Assembly (NCBI RefSeq): GCF_024362785.1
Contig: NZ_CP093301.1
Span: 124,001-188,000, forward strand
Direction: 5' to 3'
DNA from: Evansella sp. LMS18
GTDB taxonomy: Bacteria > Bacillota > Bacilli > Bacillales > Salisediminibacteriaceae
Length of the DNA: 64,000 nucleotides
A program made the position numbers and the translations under genes. Under the pieces are notes generated by a model. It did not search any database and was not told where the DNA came from. It saw nothing but the letters and a program-made list of their open reading frames with translations. How positions within the stretch are numbered: position 1 is the first letter of the stretch; each line of letters starts with the position of its first letter. Below, in pieces: positions 54,102 to 63,651 of this stretch.

Positions 54102-54752
54102 TTAAATGGTGCCTCTGATAGCAGAAATAGCCTGTTCTCTGTTACGGCTTTTATAAATGGCAGAACCGGCTACTAACACATTTGCACCAGCCTCAATGCA
54201 TTGTCTTGCCGTATCCGGGTTAACCCCGCCGTCGACCTCAATTTCAATCTCTTTACCTGTTCTGTTAACCAGCTCACGAACGTGGGCAATTTTTGGAAGC
54301 ACAGAAGGAATAAAAGACTGCCCCCCAAATCCAGGGTTAACGGTCATGAGCAGAACAAGGTCCACATCCCCGATAATATGTTTGATTGCTTCCACCGATG
54401 TTGCCGGATTCAGTACGACACCGGCTTTCGCTCCATTTTCTTTGATAAGGTGTATTGTCCGGTGAAGATGCGTACAAGCTTCGGCGTGTACGCTGATTAT
54501 ATCTGCACCTGACTTCGCAAACTGGGGAATAAAATGATCCGGATTCTCTATCATTAAATGCACATCCAGCGGAAGCTTGGTCACAGGGCGTATTGCATCC
54601 ACAATCAAGGGACCGATCGTAATGTTTGGAACAAAATGCCCGTCCATAACATCCACATGAATATAATCCGCGCCCCCTTTTTCCACATCTGAAACTTCTT
54701 CGCCTAACCTGGCGAAATCCGCTGATAGAATCGATGGTGCGATTTTTACCAT
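54102..54752 (-). CDS. rpe: Ribulose-phosphate 3-epimerase
   Basis: Pentose-phosphate pathway enzyme (ribulose-5-P to xylulose-5-P). TIM barrel of 216 aa with [13 protein letters not shown] (5-17), the metal-site [36 protein letters not shown] and [11 protein letters not shown]. Full length (217 in B. subtilis). It lies 4 bp after rsgA. Confidence 0.98.
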   Translation of the reverse strand: MVKIAPSILSADFARLGEEVSDVEKGGADYIHVDVMDGHFVPNITIGPLIVDAIRPVTKLPLDVHLMIENPDHFIPQFAKSGADIISVHAEACTHLHRTIHLIKENGAKAGVVLNPATSVEAIKHIIGDVDLVLLMTVNPGFGGQSFIPSVLPKIAHVRELVNRTGKEIEIEVDGGVNPDTARQCIEAGANVLVAGSAIYKSRNREQAISAIRGTI

Positions 54753-54756
54753 AATC

Positions 54757-55638
54757 TCAGTACCTCCGCTTTTGTGATTTTATTTCCTCAAAGAACTGTG
54801 AATAATGTTCATACCTGAAGTCGGCAATTTCTCCTTCCTTTACTGCTTCTCTTACAGAACAGGAAGGTTCATTTATATGGGTGCAGCCACGGAATTTGCA
54901 GTCATTCACCCGGCTCCGCATTTCAGGAAAACAATAACTGAGCTCTTCCGCCTCTATTCCGTGGAAATCAAGTGAGCTGAAACCTGGCGTATCCGCAACA
55001 TACCCTGATTCTACCGGAATAAGTTCTACGTGGCGTGTCGTATGTTTACCTCTTCCCAGACTCTTGGAAATTGGCTTGGTTTCAAGGTTTAGTTCAGGCC
55101 TGAGAGCATTCAGGAGAGAAGACTTCCCTACTCCTGACTGTCCCGCAAACACGGAAACTCTGTCTTTCAGGTAGGGCCTCAGAGTCTCAATAGTTTCTTC
55201 CAGATAAATGGAAGTATTTACAACTTCATAACCAAGTTTTTGATATATCTTTTCCGCCCTTTGTATTTCCGCTTCCTTCACTTCATCGAGCAGGTCAATC
55301 TTTGAAAGGCAGATGACAGGCTCGATGTCATTGGCTTCAACGTGAACGAGGAACTTGTCAAGGAGCAAGGAACTAAATGAAGGTTCTTCCGTAGAAAAAA
55401 CCAATATTGCCTGTTCCACATTTGCAATCGGAGGACGGATCAGTTCGTTTTTCCGCTCCATAACTTCTAAAACATATCCATCCGTTTTATTTTCCGCTTC
55501 AAATTCAACTGTATCGCCTACTAACGGGGTGATTTTCCGCTTACGAAAGTTACCCCGGCCCCGGCATTGAAATATCCCATCTTCATTTTCCACATAGTAA
55601 AACCCGCTTAGCGCCTTTACAATCCTACCTTGAGCCAT
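54757..55638 (-). CDS. rsgA: Ribosome small-subunit-dependent GTPase RsgA (CpgA)
   Basis: Circularly permuted GTPase checking late 30S maturation. OB-fold at the N-terminus, then G4 [10 protein letters not shown]1 [14 protein letters not shown], and [10 protein letters not shown] (G3). The C-terminal zinc site uses [19 protein letters not shown] and the following Cys. The ATG at 55638 ([16 protein letters not shown]) is used because GGAGGT lies just upstream; the open frame extends 23 codons further without support. 293 aa (298 in B. subtilis). Confidence 0.96.
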   Translation of the reverse strand: MAQGRIVKALSGFYYVENEDGIFQCRGRGNFRKRKITPLVGDTVEFEAENKTDGYVLEVMERKNELIRPPIANVEQAILVFSTEEPSFSSLLLDKFLVHVEANDIEPVICLSKIDLLDEVKEAEIQRAEKIYQKLGYEVVNTSIYLEETIETLRPYLKDRVSVFAGQSGVGKSSLLNALRPELNLETKPISKSLGRGKHTTRHVELIPVESGYVADTPGFSSLDFHGIEAEELSYCFPEMRSRVNDCKFRGCTHINEPSCSVREAVKEGEIADFRYEHYSQFFEEIKSQKRRY

Positions 55639-55721
55639 TCGTACCTCCGAAAAAAACCAATGAAATTCCTCCCTTTCGTCTTTAATAAGAAGCTGATTTT
55701 CCAACAATAATATTTCATTTT

Positions 55722-57782
55722 TTACTCGTATTCCTGCAATTCTTCATAGGTGTATTCATATGGAGATTCATCATGCTCTTCCCCATCGACGATGACAACA
55801 AGATAACCTGATTCACCAGGGGCAACCCTCATGTCTATATGAAATCTTTCACTTTCGGATACTTCCCTGTCTATTACCTGTCTCGGTTCTTCACTTCTCA
55901 TGTCGATAACTGAAATACTTACCCTGAATACCGGACGGTCTTCCTCATCTCCCTCCCAGTCAGGGATACTGACGTCAAACGGAACACTGGCTGATACCGG
56001 CTGTTCTTCCGGTTCGTTTTCCGGTTCAGGCTCCGGCTGCTCCTCCGGTTCTGGTTCTGGCTCCGGTTCCGGCTCTGGTCCAGCTGAAAATACGACTCTT
56101 ACATGAGTTCTTTCACGAATTTCAGTACCCCTGGGCGGATCTTGTGAAACGACTTTCCCCTGCTCAATCGTAGAATGGTACTCTGATGTAAAATCAAGAG
56201 CGAGTAAATCATTATCTGCAAGTGTCTCAAGTACTTCATCCCTCGACATTCCATACAAGTTTGCCATCATATAAACCGGTCGCTCACTTACTGTAAGAGT
56301 AACACTAGTCTCACTTGGGATAACCATTGATTCAGCCTCTGGTGACTGAGTCAAAACAGTGTCTTCATCATATTCGCTCGATTCCTGGTAATTTACTTCA
56401 ACATTTTCGTAGTTTTCCAGCAATTGTTCCGCATAGCTTAATGATTCACCAACAAGGTTCGGCATTTCTACCGGCTCAGAACCTTCGCTTACAATAAGCC
56501 TGACGCTGGTTCCTACTTTTACAGTGGCGCCTGCTCCTGGAGTATGGGCGAGCACTACGCCCTCTTCCACTTCTTCATCAAAGCGGAACTCCGGTTCCAC
56601 CTCCAGGTTAAGGGCTGCAAGTTCCTGAAGTGCCTCCTCGTACTCCATACCAACCAGATCTTCAGGAATAGTAACTTCATCGACTCTCAGCCAGCCTGGC
56701 AGCAGAATAGCTATTGCAATGACTATGGCCAGCAGGGATACTACTATTGCAGTTATCCAGAACTTTTTCCCTCGTTTTTTCTTTTCTTTCTTATTGTCAT
56801 GTTTCCCGGAGTCGTCCTCGCCAGCTGACGGATTTTTTCCTGCTGGTTTATTGTGTATCATCGTTTGTTCATTATCTTTCTCAGTTCCACTGAGTACCAC
56901 AGGCACTGCCTTTGTGGCTTCCGTATCCTGTTCCCCCTGAACCGTTCTCTTTTCATTTGCTCTCTGAGGGTACAGGACGGTAGTCAGATCCTCTGCCATC
57001 TGGTCCGCTGATTCATATCTGGCTTGCGGGTCTTTCGCTGTGGCTATCAGGACTACGTTTTCCACACTTTGAGGTATGGATGGATCATTATCCCGGAGAA
57101 ATGGCAATGGTTCCTGTAAATGTTTAATTGCGACGGATACAGCTGTGTCACCATTGAAAGGAACTGCTCCGCTGAGCATTTCATACATAACAATCCCCAG
57201 CGAGTATATATCAGACTTGCTGGTTACATGGCCTCCCCTTGCCTGTTCAGGTGAAAGATAATGGACGGAACCCAGAACCGAATTCGTATGGGTAATCGTC
57301 GCCTCACTGATTGCTCTTGCAATACCAAAGTCCGTAACTTTCGCCTGCCCGTCTGAGCCTATAAGTATATTGTGAGGTTTTATGTCCCGGTGTATGATTC
57401 GGTTTTCATGGGCATGGCCGATTGCAGCTGTTATCTGCTCCATAATGCTGACTGTTTCTTCCACACTCAGTTTTCCCTTTTTCTGAATATAATCCTTCAG
57501 CGTATCACCGCTGATATATTCCATTACAATATAATAAAGATCGTCCTCTTCCCCAACATCATATATATTCACCACATTGGGATGGGACAGGCTCGTGGCG
57601 GCCTGTGCTTCCCGGCGGAAACGCCTGATAAATTCATCATCCCCTGAGAATTGAGGTTTCAGGACTTTTACAGCGACTTCTCTGTCAAGAATGATGTCTT
57701 TTGCTAAGTAAACATCAGCCATCCCCCCGCCGCCTACAGGCCTCAGCAGCTCGTACCGGTCATTTATACGCTTTTCTTTCAT
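55722..57782 (-). CDS. prkC: Ser/Thr protein kinase PrkC with PASTA repeats
   Basis: Membrane kinase that senses muropeptides and signals spore germination and cell-wall state. The cytoplasmic Hanks-type kinase domain (about 8-270) has GGGGMADVYLAKD, HRDIKPHNIL and VTDFGIARA. One membrane segment is at about 343-366. Three extracellular PASTA repeats follow (starting near VTIPEDLVG, VEMPNLVGES and VYMMANLYG), then a tract of alternating Pro-Glu and a C-terminal acidic beta-rich domain. At 686 aa it is about 40 longer than B. subtilis PrkC (648) because of the Pro-Glu linker. Its start overlaps prpC by 4 bp. Confidence 0.97.
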   Translation of the reverse strand: MKEKRINDRYELLRPVGGGGMADVYLAKDIILDREVAVKVLKPQFSGDDEFIRRFRREAQAATSLSHPNVVNIYDVGEEDDLYYIVMEYISGDTLKDYIQKKGKLSVEETVSIMEQITAAIGHAHENRIIHRDIKPHNILIGSDGQAKVTDFGIARAISEATITHTNSVLGSVHYLSPEQARGGHVTSKSDIYSLGIVMYEMLSGAVPFNGDTAVSVAIKHLQEPLPFLRDNDPSIPQSVENVVLIATAKDPQARYESADQMAEDLTTVLYPQRANEKRTVQGEQDTEATKAVPVVLSGTEKDNEQTMIHNKPAGKNPSAGEDDSGKHDNKKEKKKRGKKFWITAIVVSLLAIVIAIAILLPGWLRVDEVTIPEDLVGMEYEEALQELAALNLEVEPEFRFDEEVEEGVVLAHTPGAGATVKVGTSVRLIVSEGSEPVEMPNLVGESLSYAEQLLENYENVEVNYQESSEYDEDTVLTQSPEAESMVIPSETSVTLTVSERPVYMMANLYGMSRDEVLETLADNDLLALDFTSEYHSTIEQGKVVSQDPPRGTEIRERTHVRVVFSAGPEPEPEPEPEPEEQPEPEPENEPEEQPVSASVPFDVSIPDWEGDEEDRPVFRVSISVIDMRSEEPRQVIDREVSESERFHIDMRVAPGESGYLVVIVDGEEHDESPYEYTYEELQEYE

Positions 57783-58537
57783 CGATCAGTCACTTCCTTT
57801 AAATCCCCGGTGTGACGTATCAGCGCAATAGTTATATTGTCTTCCCCTCCGCGATCATTCGCCATCTGTATCAGCTGTTCTGCAAGCTTTTCCAGCTTAC
57901 CCTCATCTGTTATCTGCTCATATATTTCTTCTTCAGGAAGCATATCAGTCAGCCCGTCAGAACATAGCATTAATAAAGCACCCGGATCCCAGTTTATCGT
58001 GTTTACATCTACCTTTATATTGCTCTCTGTACCGAGGGCTCTTAATACTACGTTTCTTCTCGGATGGTTCTGGGCTTCCTCTTCACTGATCTGCCCTGAC
58101 CGCACAAGTTCAGCAACCAGGGAATGGTCAGATGTGATTTGCTTCATTTGACCTTCCGATTTCAGATAAATTCTCGAATCACCTACATGAGCATGGGAAA
58201 TGAACTGATCAGTACATATAGAAGCTACAAGGGTAGTTCCCATACCTTTACATTGAGGATGTTTCTGAGCGTGCTCAAAAAGCCTCCGGTTTACTTCATA
58301 TATCGAATCCTCCAGCCACTTTTCAGCTTCTTTCGGATTCAGAGGCCGATTAATTTCCTGCCATTTTTCAAGCAGTATATCTTTAGTCATTTTGCTTGCA
58401 ACGTCACCTGCCTGATGCCCTCCCATTCCATCGGCAACAAGGACAAGCATCTGCCCGTTCAATTGTTCGGAAATAAATCCGTCATCTTCATTGTGGGATC
58501 TGATTTTCCCCACATCTGTCCGAAAAACTGCTTCCAT
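57779..58537 (-). CDS. prpC: PP2C-family protein phosphatase PrpC
   Basis: Mn-dependent phosphatase that reverses PrkC phosphorylation. 252 aa (254 in B. subtilis). Metal-site motifs: RSHNEDDGF (13-21), VLVADGMGGHQAGDVAS (about 33-49), SHAHVGDSRIYL, LLMLCSDGLTDML and GGEDNITIALI. The overlapping prpC-prkC arrangement ensures balanced synthesis. Confidence 0.97.
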   Translation of the reverse strand: MEAVFRTDVGKIRSHNEDDGFISEQLNGQMLVLVADGMGGHQAGDVASKMTKDILLEKWQEINRPLNPKEAEKWLEDSIYEVNRRLFEHAQKHPQCKGMGTTLVASICTDQFISHAHVGDSRIYLKSEGQMKQITSDHSLVAELVRSGQISEEEAQNHPRRNVVLRALGTESNIKVDVNTINWDPGALLMLCSDGLTDMLPEEEIYEQITDEGKLEKLAEQLIQMANDRGGEDNITIALIRHTGDLKEVTDR

Positions 58538-58805
58538 ATAACAAATCCCCTCGTTTCTTCTTCCTCTCCACCAGTCAGAAGCAGACGTCTGGTCAGGACA
58601 CCCTGTTACTGATTCCTCTGTATGGTGATATTGGTGAAGCGATCTTCTTACTGCATGTTGAATTAATAAAACATGCTGCTTTCATTGCAGGACACCTTTG
58701 AACAGGAGTTTATCGCACCTGCTTCCTTCTGTACAACGATACTCAGCAATACTTACTATTTTTTCGCCAAAGGCGCCATCATTTCCTTTAAAGGCGACTG
58801 AAAAC
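58538..58805. other. Gap where rlmN is expected
   Basis: rlmN sits between rsmB and prpC in B. subtilis. Here 268 bp remain, without an ORF. A small perfect hairpin GACTGA-AAAC-TCAGTC (58796-58811) overlaps the rsmB stop codon. Confidence 0.45.
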
Positions 58806-60158
58806 TCAGTCGGATTTCACTACGGCTGAAATGAAGAATCCGTCAGTCTCATGCTCACCTGGAAACAGCTGGAGCTTCCCTTCCCCAGCTCCTGAAGACT
58901 GCTGAAAGCTTTCGGGCAGCCTGCCTGAAAATCCTTTGTCAAATGAAGCATCTTTATGAGCCTCAACAAATGAATCAATAACTGCTTCATTTTCTTCCTT
59001 ATCTACTGTACATGTGCTATAGACAAGGCGTCCTCCTTTTTTCAGGAGCGGCCATACTTCATTCAGAATTTCCTTTTGTATAGTGGACAGACGGGCAACA
59101 TCTTCAGGAGTTTTCGTCCATTTCAGGTCCGGCTTGCGCTGTATGACTCCAAGACCTGAACATGGGGCATCGACCAGAATTTTATCAAATGCCTCTTCCT
59201 CAAAAAACTCGTGGGCTTTTCGCGCATCCATGACTTGTGGAGAGATGATTGTTAAACCGAGACGTTCTTTCTGTTCTTTTATCAGACCAACTTTATGTTT
59301 ATGGATATCGAGAGAAACAACTTCTCCCTCATCGTTCATTTTTTCTGCAATATGGGTGGATTTGCCTCCCGGTGCTGCACAGGCATCTAATATTTTTTCC
59401 CCGCTGTCAGGTGCCAGTGCGTAGGCTACGAGCATAGAACCTTCATCCTGAATTGTAAGCCAGCCTTTTCGGAAAGCTTCTGTCCCGCTGAGAGACCCCT
59501 TTTTGACTACAATACTATCGGGAACTCTGCTGCTAGGTTCTGCTTCAACTCCTTCTTCCTGCAGGCTTTTTATCACTGTATCTCTGTCTGTTTTCACAGT
59601 GTTTACTCGCGCAGTGTGAAGAGGATGTTTTAAGTTAGCCTGGGACATCAGCTTTGTCCGTTCTTTGCCGAACTGATCTGTCCATCTGGCTATCAGCCAT
59701 TCCGGATGGCTCGTTTCTACCGCAAGCCGCTCCTCAGGATCTTCTATCGTTTCAAAAGTGGGGAGCCCTTTTCGCTGGATAGTTCTCAGAATACCGTTCA
59801 CCATCCCTGAAATCCCCTGATGGCCTCTCTTTTTGGCTATTTGCACGGCTTCATGGACGGCAGCCCGCTCAGGAATTCTGTCAAGATATATAATCTGATA
59901 CAAAGTCAGCCTGAGAAGAATCAGCACCCACATTTCCAGCTTTTCAAGGGGACGCTTTGAAAAAGGCTTCAGATAAAAATCAAGTGTTTTCTTGTACTGC
60001 AAAGTGCCGTATACCAGTTCCGTAAGCAGCGGGATATCCTTGGGATTCAGTTTTGTCTTTTTTATTGTGTCATTAAGCAGCAGATTACTGTACGCCTGAT
60101 TTTTTTCTATTTTTAACAGGACATCCAGCGCTGCTTCTCTCACATTACCTTGTTTCAT
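58806..60158 (-). CDS. rsmB: 16S rRNA (cytosine-967-C5)-methyltransferase RsmB
   Basis: AdoMet-dependent m5C methylase. 450 aa (447 in B. subtilis). The N-terminal NusB-like helical domain (about 5-130) is followed by a Rossmann methylase domain with LDACAAPGGKSTHIA (about 257-271), DAPCSGLGVIQRKPDLKW and the catalytic Cys in STCTVDKEENE. Its start lies 14 bp inside fmt, so translation is probably coupled. Confidence 0.97.
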   Translation of the reverse strand: MKQGNVREAALDVLLKIEKNQAYSNLLLNDTIKKTKLNPKDIPLLTELVYGTLQYKKTLDFYLKPFSKRPLEKLEMWVLILLRLTLYQIIYLDRIPERAAVHEAVQIAKKRGHQGISGMVNGILRTIQRKGLPTFETIEDPEERLAVETSHPEWLIARWTDQFGKERTKLMSQANLKHPLHTARVNTVKTDRDTVIKSLQEEGVEAEPSSRVPDSIVVKKGSLSGTEAFRKGWLTIQDEGSMLVAYALAPDSGEKILDACAAPGGKSTHIAEKMNDEGEVVSLDIHKHKVGLIKEQKERLGLTIISPQVMDARKAHEFFEEEAFDKILVDAPCSGLGVIQRKPDLKWTKTPEDVARLSTIQKEILNEVWPLLKKGGRLVYSTCTVDKEENEAVIDSFVEAHKDASFDKGFSGRLPESFQQSSGAGEGKLQLFPGEHETDGFFISAVVKSD

Positions 60159-61095
60159 TGTCTGCTCCTAATCTGGCGCCTTCAGATAAGTTCTTTCCAG
60201 CTCCTAGAAGGAAAGTTTTTACGTCCATTCTCTTTTTACCTGAGGGCTGAATTTCGTCTATCCTCAAAACTGTATTTTCACCACAGGCAACATAGAAAGC
60301 ATCATCTTCTATTTTCACCACTGTTCCAGGAGAAGCTTCTGAGGTCAGACCGCTTTCTTGAGTCCACCATATCTTCAGCCGGTTTCCTTCCCATGTTGTA
60401 TACGCAACCGGCCATGGAACGAGTCCCCTTACTTGATTATAAACAGAGGACGCAGGGCGTTCCCATCGGATTTCTTCCTGTTCTTTTGAAATGTTCGGCG
60501 CGTATGTAACTTCGGATTCATCCTGCTCCTCCGCTGTAATAGTGCCAGCTTCAAGCTGCGGCAGTGTTTCCAGAAGAAGTTCCCTTCCCACCATACTAAG
60601 TTTGTCATGCATCGTTCCTGTCGTGTCTGTTTTTTCAATCGGTATCGCCCGCTGACTCAGGATATCTCCTGCGTCCAGCTTTTCAGCCATGTACATAATC
60701 GTAATCCCTGTTTCCTTTTCCCCGTCTATGATCGACTGATGGATCGGGGCTCCGCCACGATATTTCGGCAGTAACGAGGCATGCACGTTGATACACCCAA
60801 GGGGCGGGATATCAAGCAGCTCCTTAGGAAGTATCTGGCCGAAAGCGGCGGTAACAATTATATCAGGGTTATATTTCTCGATTTCCTGCCATTCATTTTT
60901 AATTTTCTCCGGCTGGAAAACAGGAATCCCCAGTTCTTCAGCTGCAGTTTTTACTGGTGGCGGAGTGAGTGTCCGCTTTCTTCCCTTTGGCCGGTCCGGC
61001 TGTGTAACGACAAGGCTGACATCGTAACCTTCCTCTGTTAACCCGGTGAGTACCGGAACTGCAAAATCCGGTGTTCCCATAAAAATAACTTTCAT
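60145..61095 (-). CDS. fmt: Methionyl-tRNA formyltransferase
   Basis: Formylates initiator Met-tRNA. 316 aa from the ATG at 61095 (MKVIFMGTPDFAVPV), preceded by GCGAGGAAC; the frame runs 27 codons further upstream with no family similarity. Conserved: TPPPVKTAAEELGIPVFQPEK, AAFGQILPKELLDIPPLGCINVHASLLPKYRGGAPI and the C-terminal OB domain. In B. subtilis def precedes fmt; here it is absent and priA lies directly upstream. Confidence 0.97.
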   Translation of the reverse strand: MKVIFMGTPDFAVPVLTGLTEEGYDVSLVVTQPDRPKGRKRTLTPPPVKTAAEELGIPVFQPEKIKNEWQEIEKYNPDIIVTAAFGQILPKELLDIPPLGCINVHASLLPKYRGGAPIHQSIIDGEKETGITIMYMAEKLDAGDILSQRAIPIEKTDTTGTMHDKLSMVGRELLLETLPQLEAGTITAEEQDESEVTYAPNISKEQEEIRWERPASSVYNQVRGLVPWPVAYTTWEGNRLKIWWTQESGLTSEASPGTVVKIEDDAFYVACGENTVLRIDEIQPSGKKRMDVKTFLLGAGKNLSEGARLGADNETR

Positions 61096-61224
61096 TAAAA
61101 AGTTCCTCGCTTTCTGCTGCTGCATTAGGTTACACGGGCGGGTGCCCCAGCAGATGAACTGCCGGAAGCCCCGCATAGAAAATAGCTGTAATAATTAGTC
61201 CTCAATTAAAATTTCCAAATGACA

Positions 61225-63651
61225 TTAAAACATCATATATGGATTGGTATCTATGAAAATGGATAGTTCGCTCCTGCTCATTTCACCTTGATATGTTTTC
61301 AAAATTTCCTGCAGGACAGAAGTTAGTTTTGGCTCGACTTTATATTTTACCATGCATTGGTAGCGATATCTATCTTTGATACGGGGGATTGCCGACGCAA
61401 CAGGACCGTATATAAGAGTGTTTTCTGAAAATGAATTTTGAAGAAACTTACTGATCTTTTCCGTTACTTTTACTGCGTTATTCAAATCAGTATCACTTAC
61501 ATGAATAATCGCCAGATAATAATACGGCGGGTAGCCAGCCTGCTTCCTTACACCCATTTCCCGGTTAAAAAAACTGACATAGTCATGCAGCACCACATTC
61601 TGAATACTGTAGTGCTCAGGGGTGTACGTCTGGATAATGACTTCCCCTGGTTTTTCATGCCGGCCCGCTCTTCCGCTTACTTGAGTGAGAAGCTGAAACG
61701 TCCTTTCAGAGGAGCGGAAATCAGGGAGATGGAGCATGGAATCAGCCGCAAGCACACCTACCAGGGTTATATTAGGAAAATCGAGCCCTTTTGCGATCAT
61801 CTGCGTTCCTAATAATACATCCCCTTTCCCGGCACCGAAATCACTGAGCAGCCTTTCATGGGATCCTTTCTTTCTTGTTGTGTCCACATCCATTCGGATG
61901 ATTCTTATTTCAGGAAGAACTTTCTGCAGCTCTTCCTCTACCTTTTGTGTTCCAGACCCAAAAAAGCGGATGGAACCCCCCTCGCATTCCGGGCATCTCG
62001 TAGGGATTGTTTCCGTATGGCCGCAGTAATGGCATTGTAAAGACTGGGTTGTCCGGTGATAAGTAAGAGATATATCACAATGAGGGCATTCAGCTACATA
62101 TCCACAGTCTCGACACATGATAAACGTAGAATACCCGCGGCGGTTTAAAAACAGGACAATTTGTTCGTTTCTTTCCAGTCTCTCCTTAATGCCGTCAATG
62201 AGAGCATTGGAAAACATGGAACGGTTTCCTTCCCGGAGCTCCTGCCTCATGTCAGTAATTTTCACAGCCGGGAGTTTGACATCTTTCACCCGCCGCTCCA
62301 TCGTAAGGAGATGGTACACTCCTTTTTTTGCCCGCGCGTAACTTTCCAGAGCAGGAGTGGCACTGCCTAGAATGACGGGGCAATTGTAAAATCTGCCTCT
62401 TGTGATAGCGACTTCCCTTGCATGGTATCTTGGTGCTTCTTCCTGTTTATAGCTCGTCTCATGTTCTTCATCAATTATGATCATACCGAGATTCTCAAAA
62501 GGGGCGAATATTGCCGATCTTGCCCCTACAGCTACTTTAACTTCTTTCTTCCTGATTCTGCGCCATTCATCGTACTTTTCCCCTTTCGAAAGAGCACTGT
62601 GAAGAACAGCAACCTCAGAGCCAAAGCGTTCTTTAAAGCGGGTAACCATCTGTGGTGTCAGAGAGATTTCAGGAACTAATACGATCGCTTCCTTCCCCAT
62701 GGAAAGAACTCTTTCTATGGACTGCAAATACACTTCCGTTTTACCGCTTCCTGTTACACCGTGGAGAAGGAACGTTTCGTGCCTTCCTTCCGTAACCGCC
62801 TCATGTACCGGTCTGATGACCTGGTGCTGTTCCTCGGTAAGGGGCAGTGCTTGCGTAGTGTGGAATTCCCTTCCTTCATAAGGGTCCCTGAGGATTTCCG
62901 CTTCTTCCTGAATCAGGACCCCTTTCTCCGCAAGAGATTTTACAGTACTTCTGGACGTTCCGCTTTTTTCAATTAAATCAACAACCGGTATTTCTTCGCT
63001 CTGTTCAATAAAATGCTGGATAAGCTCCCTCTGTTTTTTTGCATTCGCTGAAAGCGTGGACAGATAGTCTTTTAAACCCTCTCTTGAAAGAGCAGGCTTT
63101 ACTACGATGAGTTTTTTCCTTGTTTCCTGTGTCCCCACTACAGGATGAAGCTTGAGGATTCCTTGTTTTACCGATTTAAGGAGAAGTTTTGTTTCTTCAG
63201 GAGACATTTTTTTTAAAAGCTCATCCATATCTCTTACCGCTTCTTGCTGAAACAAAGGGCTCAGCTCTGGAGGAAGGGCGGATATGCTTGTACTTTCAGG
63301 AAGCCTGACTTCCTTTCTGTACTTTGCCCGCATAGCTGCAGGAAGCATTACCTTCAACACTGAAATATGGAAGGAAAGCGTGTCATCTCTTACCCATTCT
63401 GACAAGGAAAGAAGCTCTTTTGTCAGCGGGGGCTCCACGTCAACAAGGTCTTCGATTTCTTTTAATTTTTTTATGTTATATCCGCTGGTTTCACTAACAC
63501 CAAGAACGAACCCCTGCACTTTCCGGGGACCGAATGGCACAATCACACGAATTCCAGGAACTATGGAATCCTGAAACCGGGGGGGGATGAGATAATCAAA
63601 CTGCCTGTCCGTCTGATTAGCGGCAACATCCACGATAATTTTTGCAATCAT
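61225..63651 (-). CDS. priA: Primosomal protein N' (replication restart helicase PriA)
   Basis: Reloads the replicative helicase at stalled forks. 808 aa (805 in B. subtilis). Helicase motifs: HGVTGSGKTEVYLQ (about 295-308), DEEHETSYKQEEAPRYHAREVA and SATPALESYARA; eight cysteines form two zinc sites (CRDCGYVAECPHC and CHYCGHTETIPTRCPEC). The N-terminal DNA-binding domain starts IIVDVAANQTDRQFDYLIP. Its ATG overlaps the coaBC stop by 4 bp. Confidence 0.98.
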   Translation of the reverse strand: MIAKIIVDVAANQTDRQFDYLIPPRFQDSIVPGIRVIVPFGPRKVQGFVLGVSETSGYNIKKLKEIEDLVDVEPPLTKELLSLSEWVRDDTLSFHISVLKVMLPAAMRAKYRKEVRLPESTSISALPPELSPLFQQEAVRDMDELLKKMSPEETKLLLKSVKQGILKLHPVVGTQETRKKLIVVKPALSREGLKDYLSTLSANAKKQRELIQHFIEQSEEIPVVDLIEKSGTSRSTVKSLAEKGVLIQEEAEILRDPYEGREFHTTQALPLTEEQHQVIRPVHEAVTEGRHETFLLHGVTGSGKTEVYLQSIERVLSMGKEAIVLVPEISLTPQMVTRFKERFGSEVAVLHSALSKGEKYDEWRRIRKKEVKVAVGARSAIFAPFENLGMIIIDEEHETSYKQEEAPRYHAREVAITRGRFYNCPVILGSATPALESYARAKKGVYHLLTMERRVKDVKLPAVKITDMRQELREGNRSMFSNALIDGIKERLERNEQIVLFLNRRGYSTFIMCRDCGYVAECPHCDISLTYHRTTQSLQCHYCGHTETIPTRCPECEGGSIRFFGSGTQKVEEELQKVLPEIRIIRMDVDTTRKKGSHERLLSDFGAGKGDVLLGTQMIAKGLDFPNITLVGVLAADSMLHLPDFRSSERTFQLLTQVSGRAGRHEKPGEVIIQTYTPEHYSIQNVVLHDYVSFFNREMGVRKQAGYPPYYYLAIIHVSDTDLNNAVKVTEKISKFLQNSFSENTLIYGPVASAIPRIKDRYRYQCMVKYKVEPKLTSVLQEILKTYQGEMSRSELSIFIDTNPYMMF

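Noticed and set aside
61096-61176. 27-codon N-terminal extension of Fmt
   Set aside because: MKVIFMGTPDFAV is the universal Fmt start and has a ribosome binding site; the extension has neither similarity nor a site.
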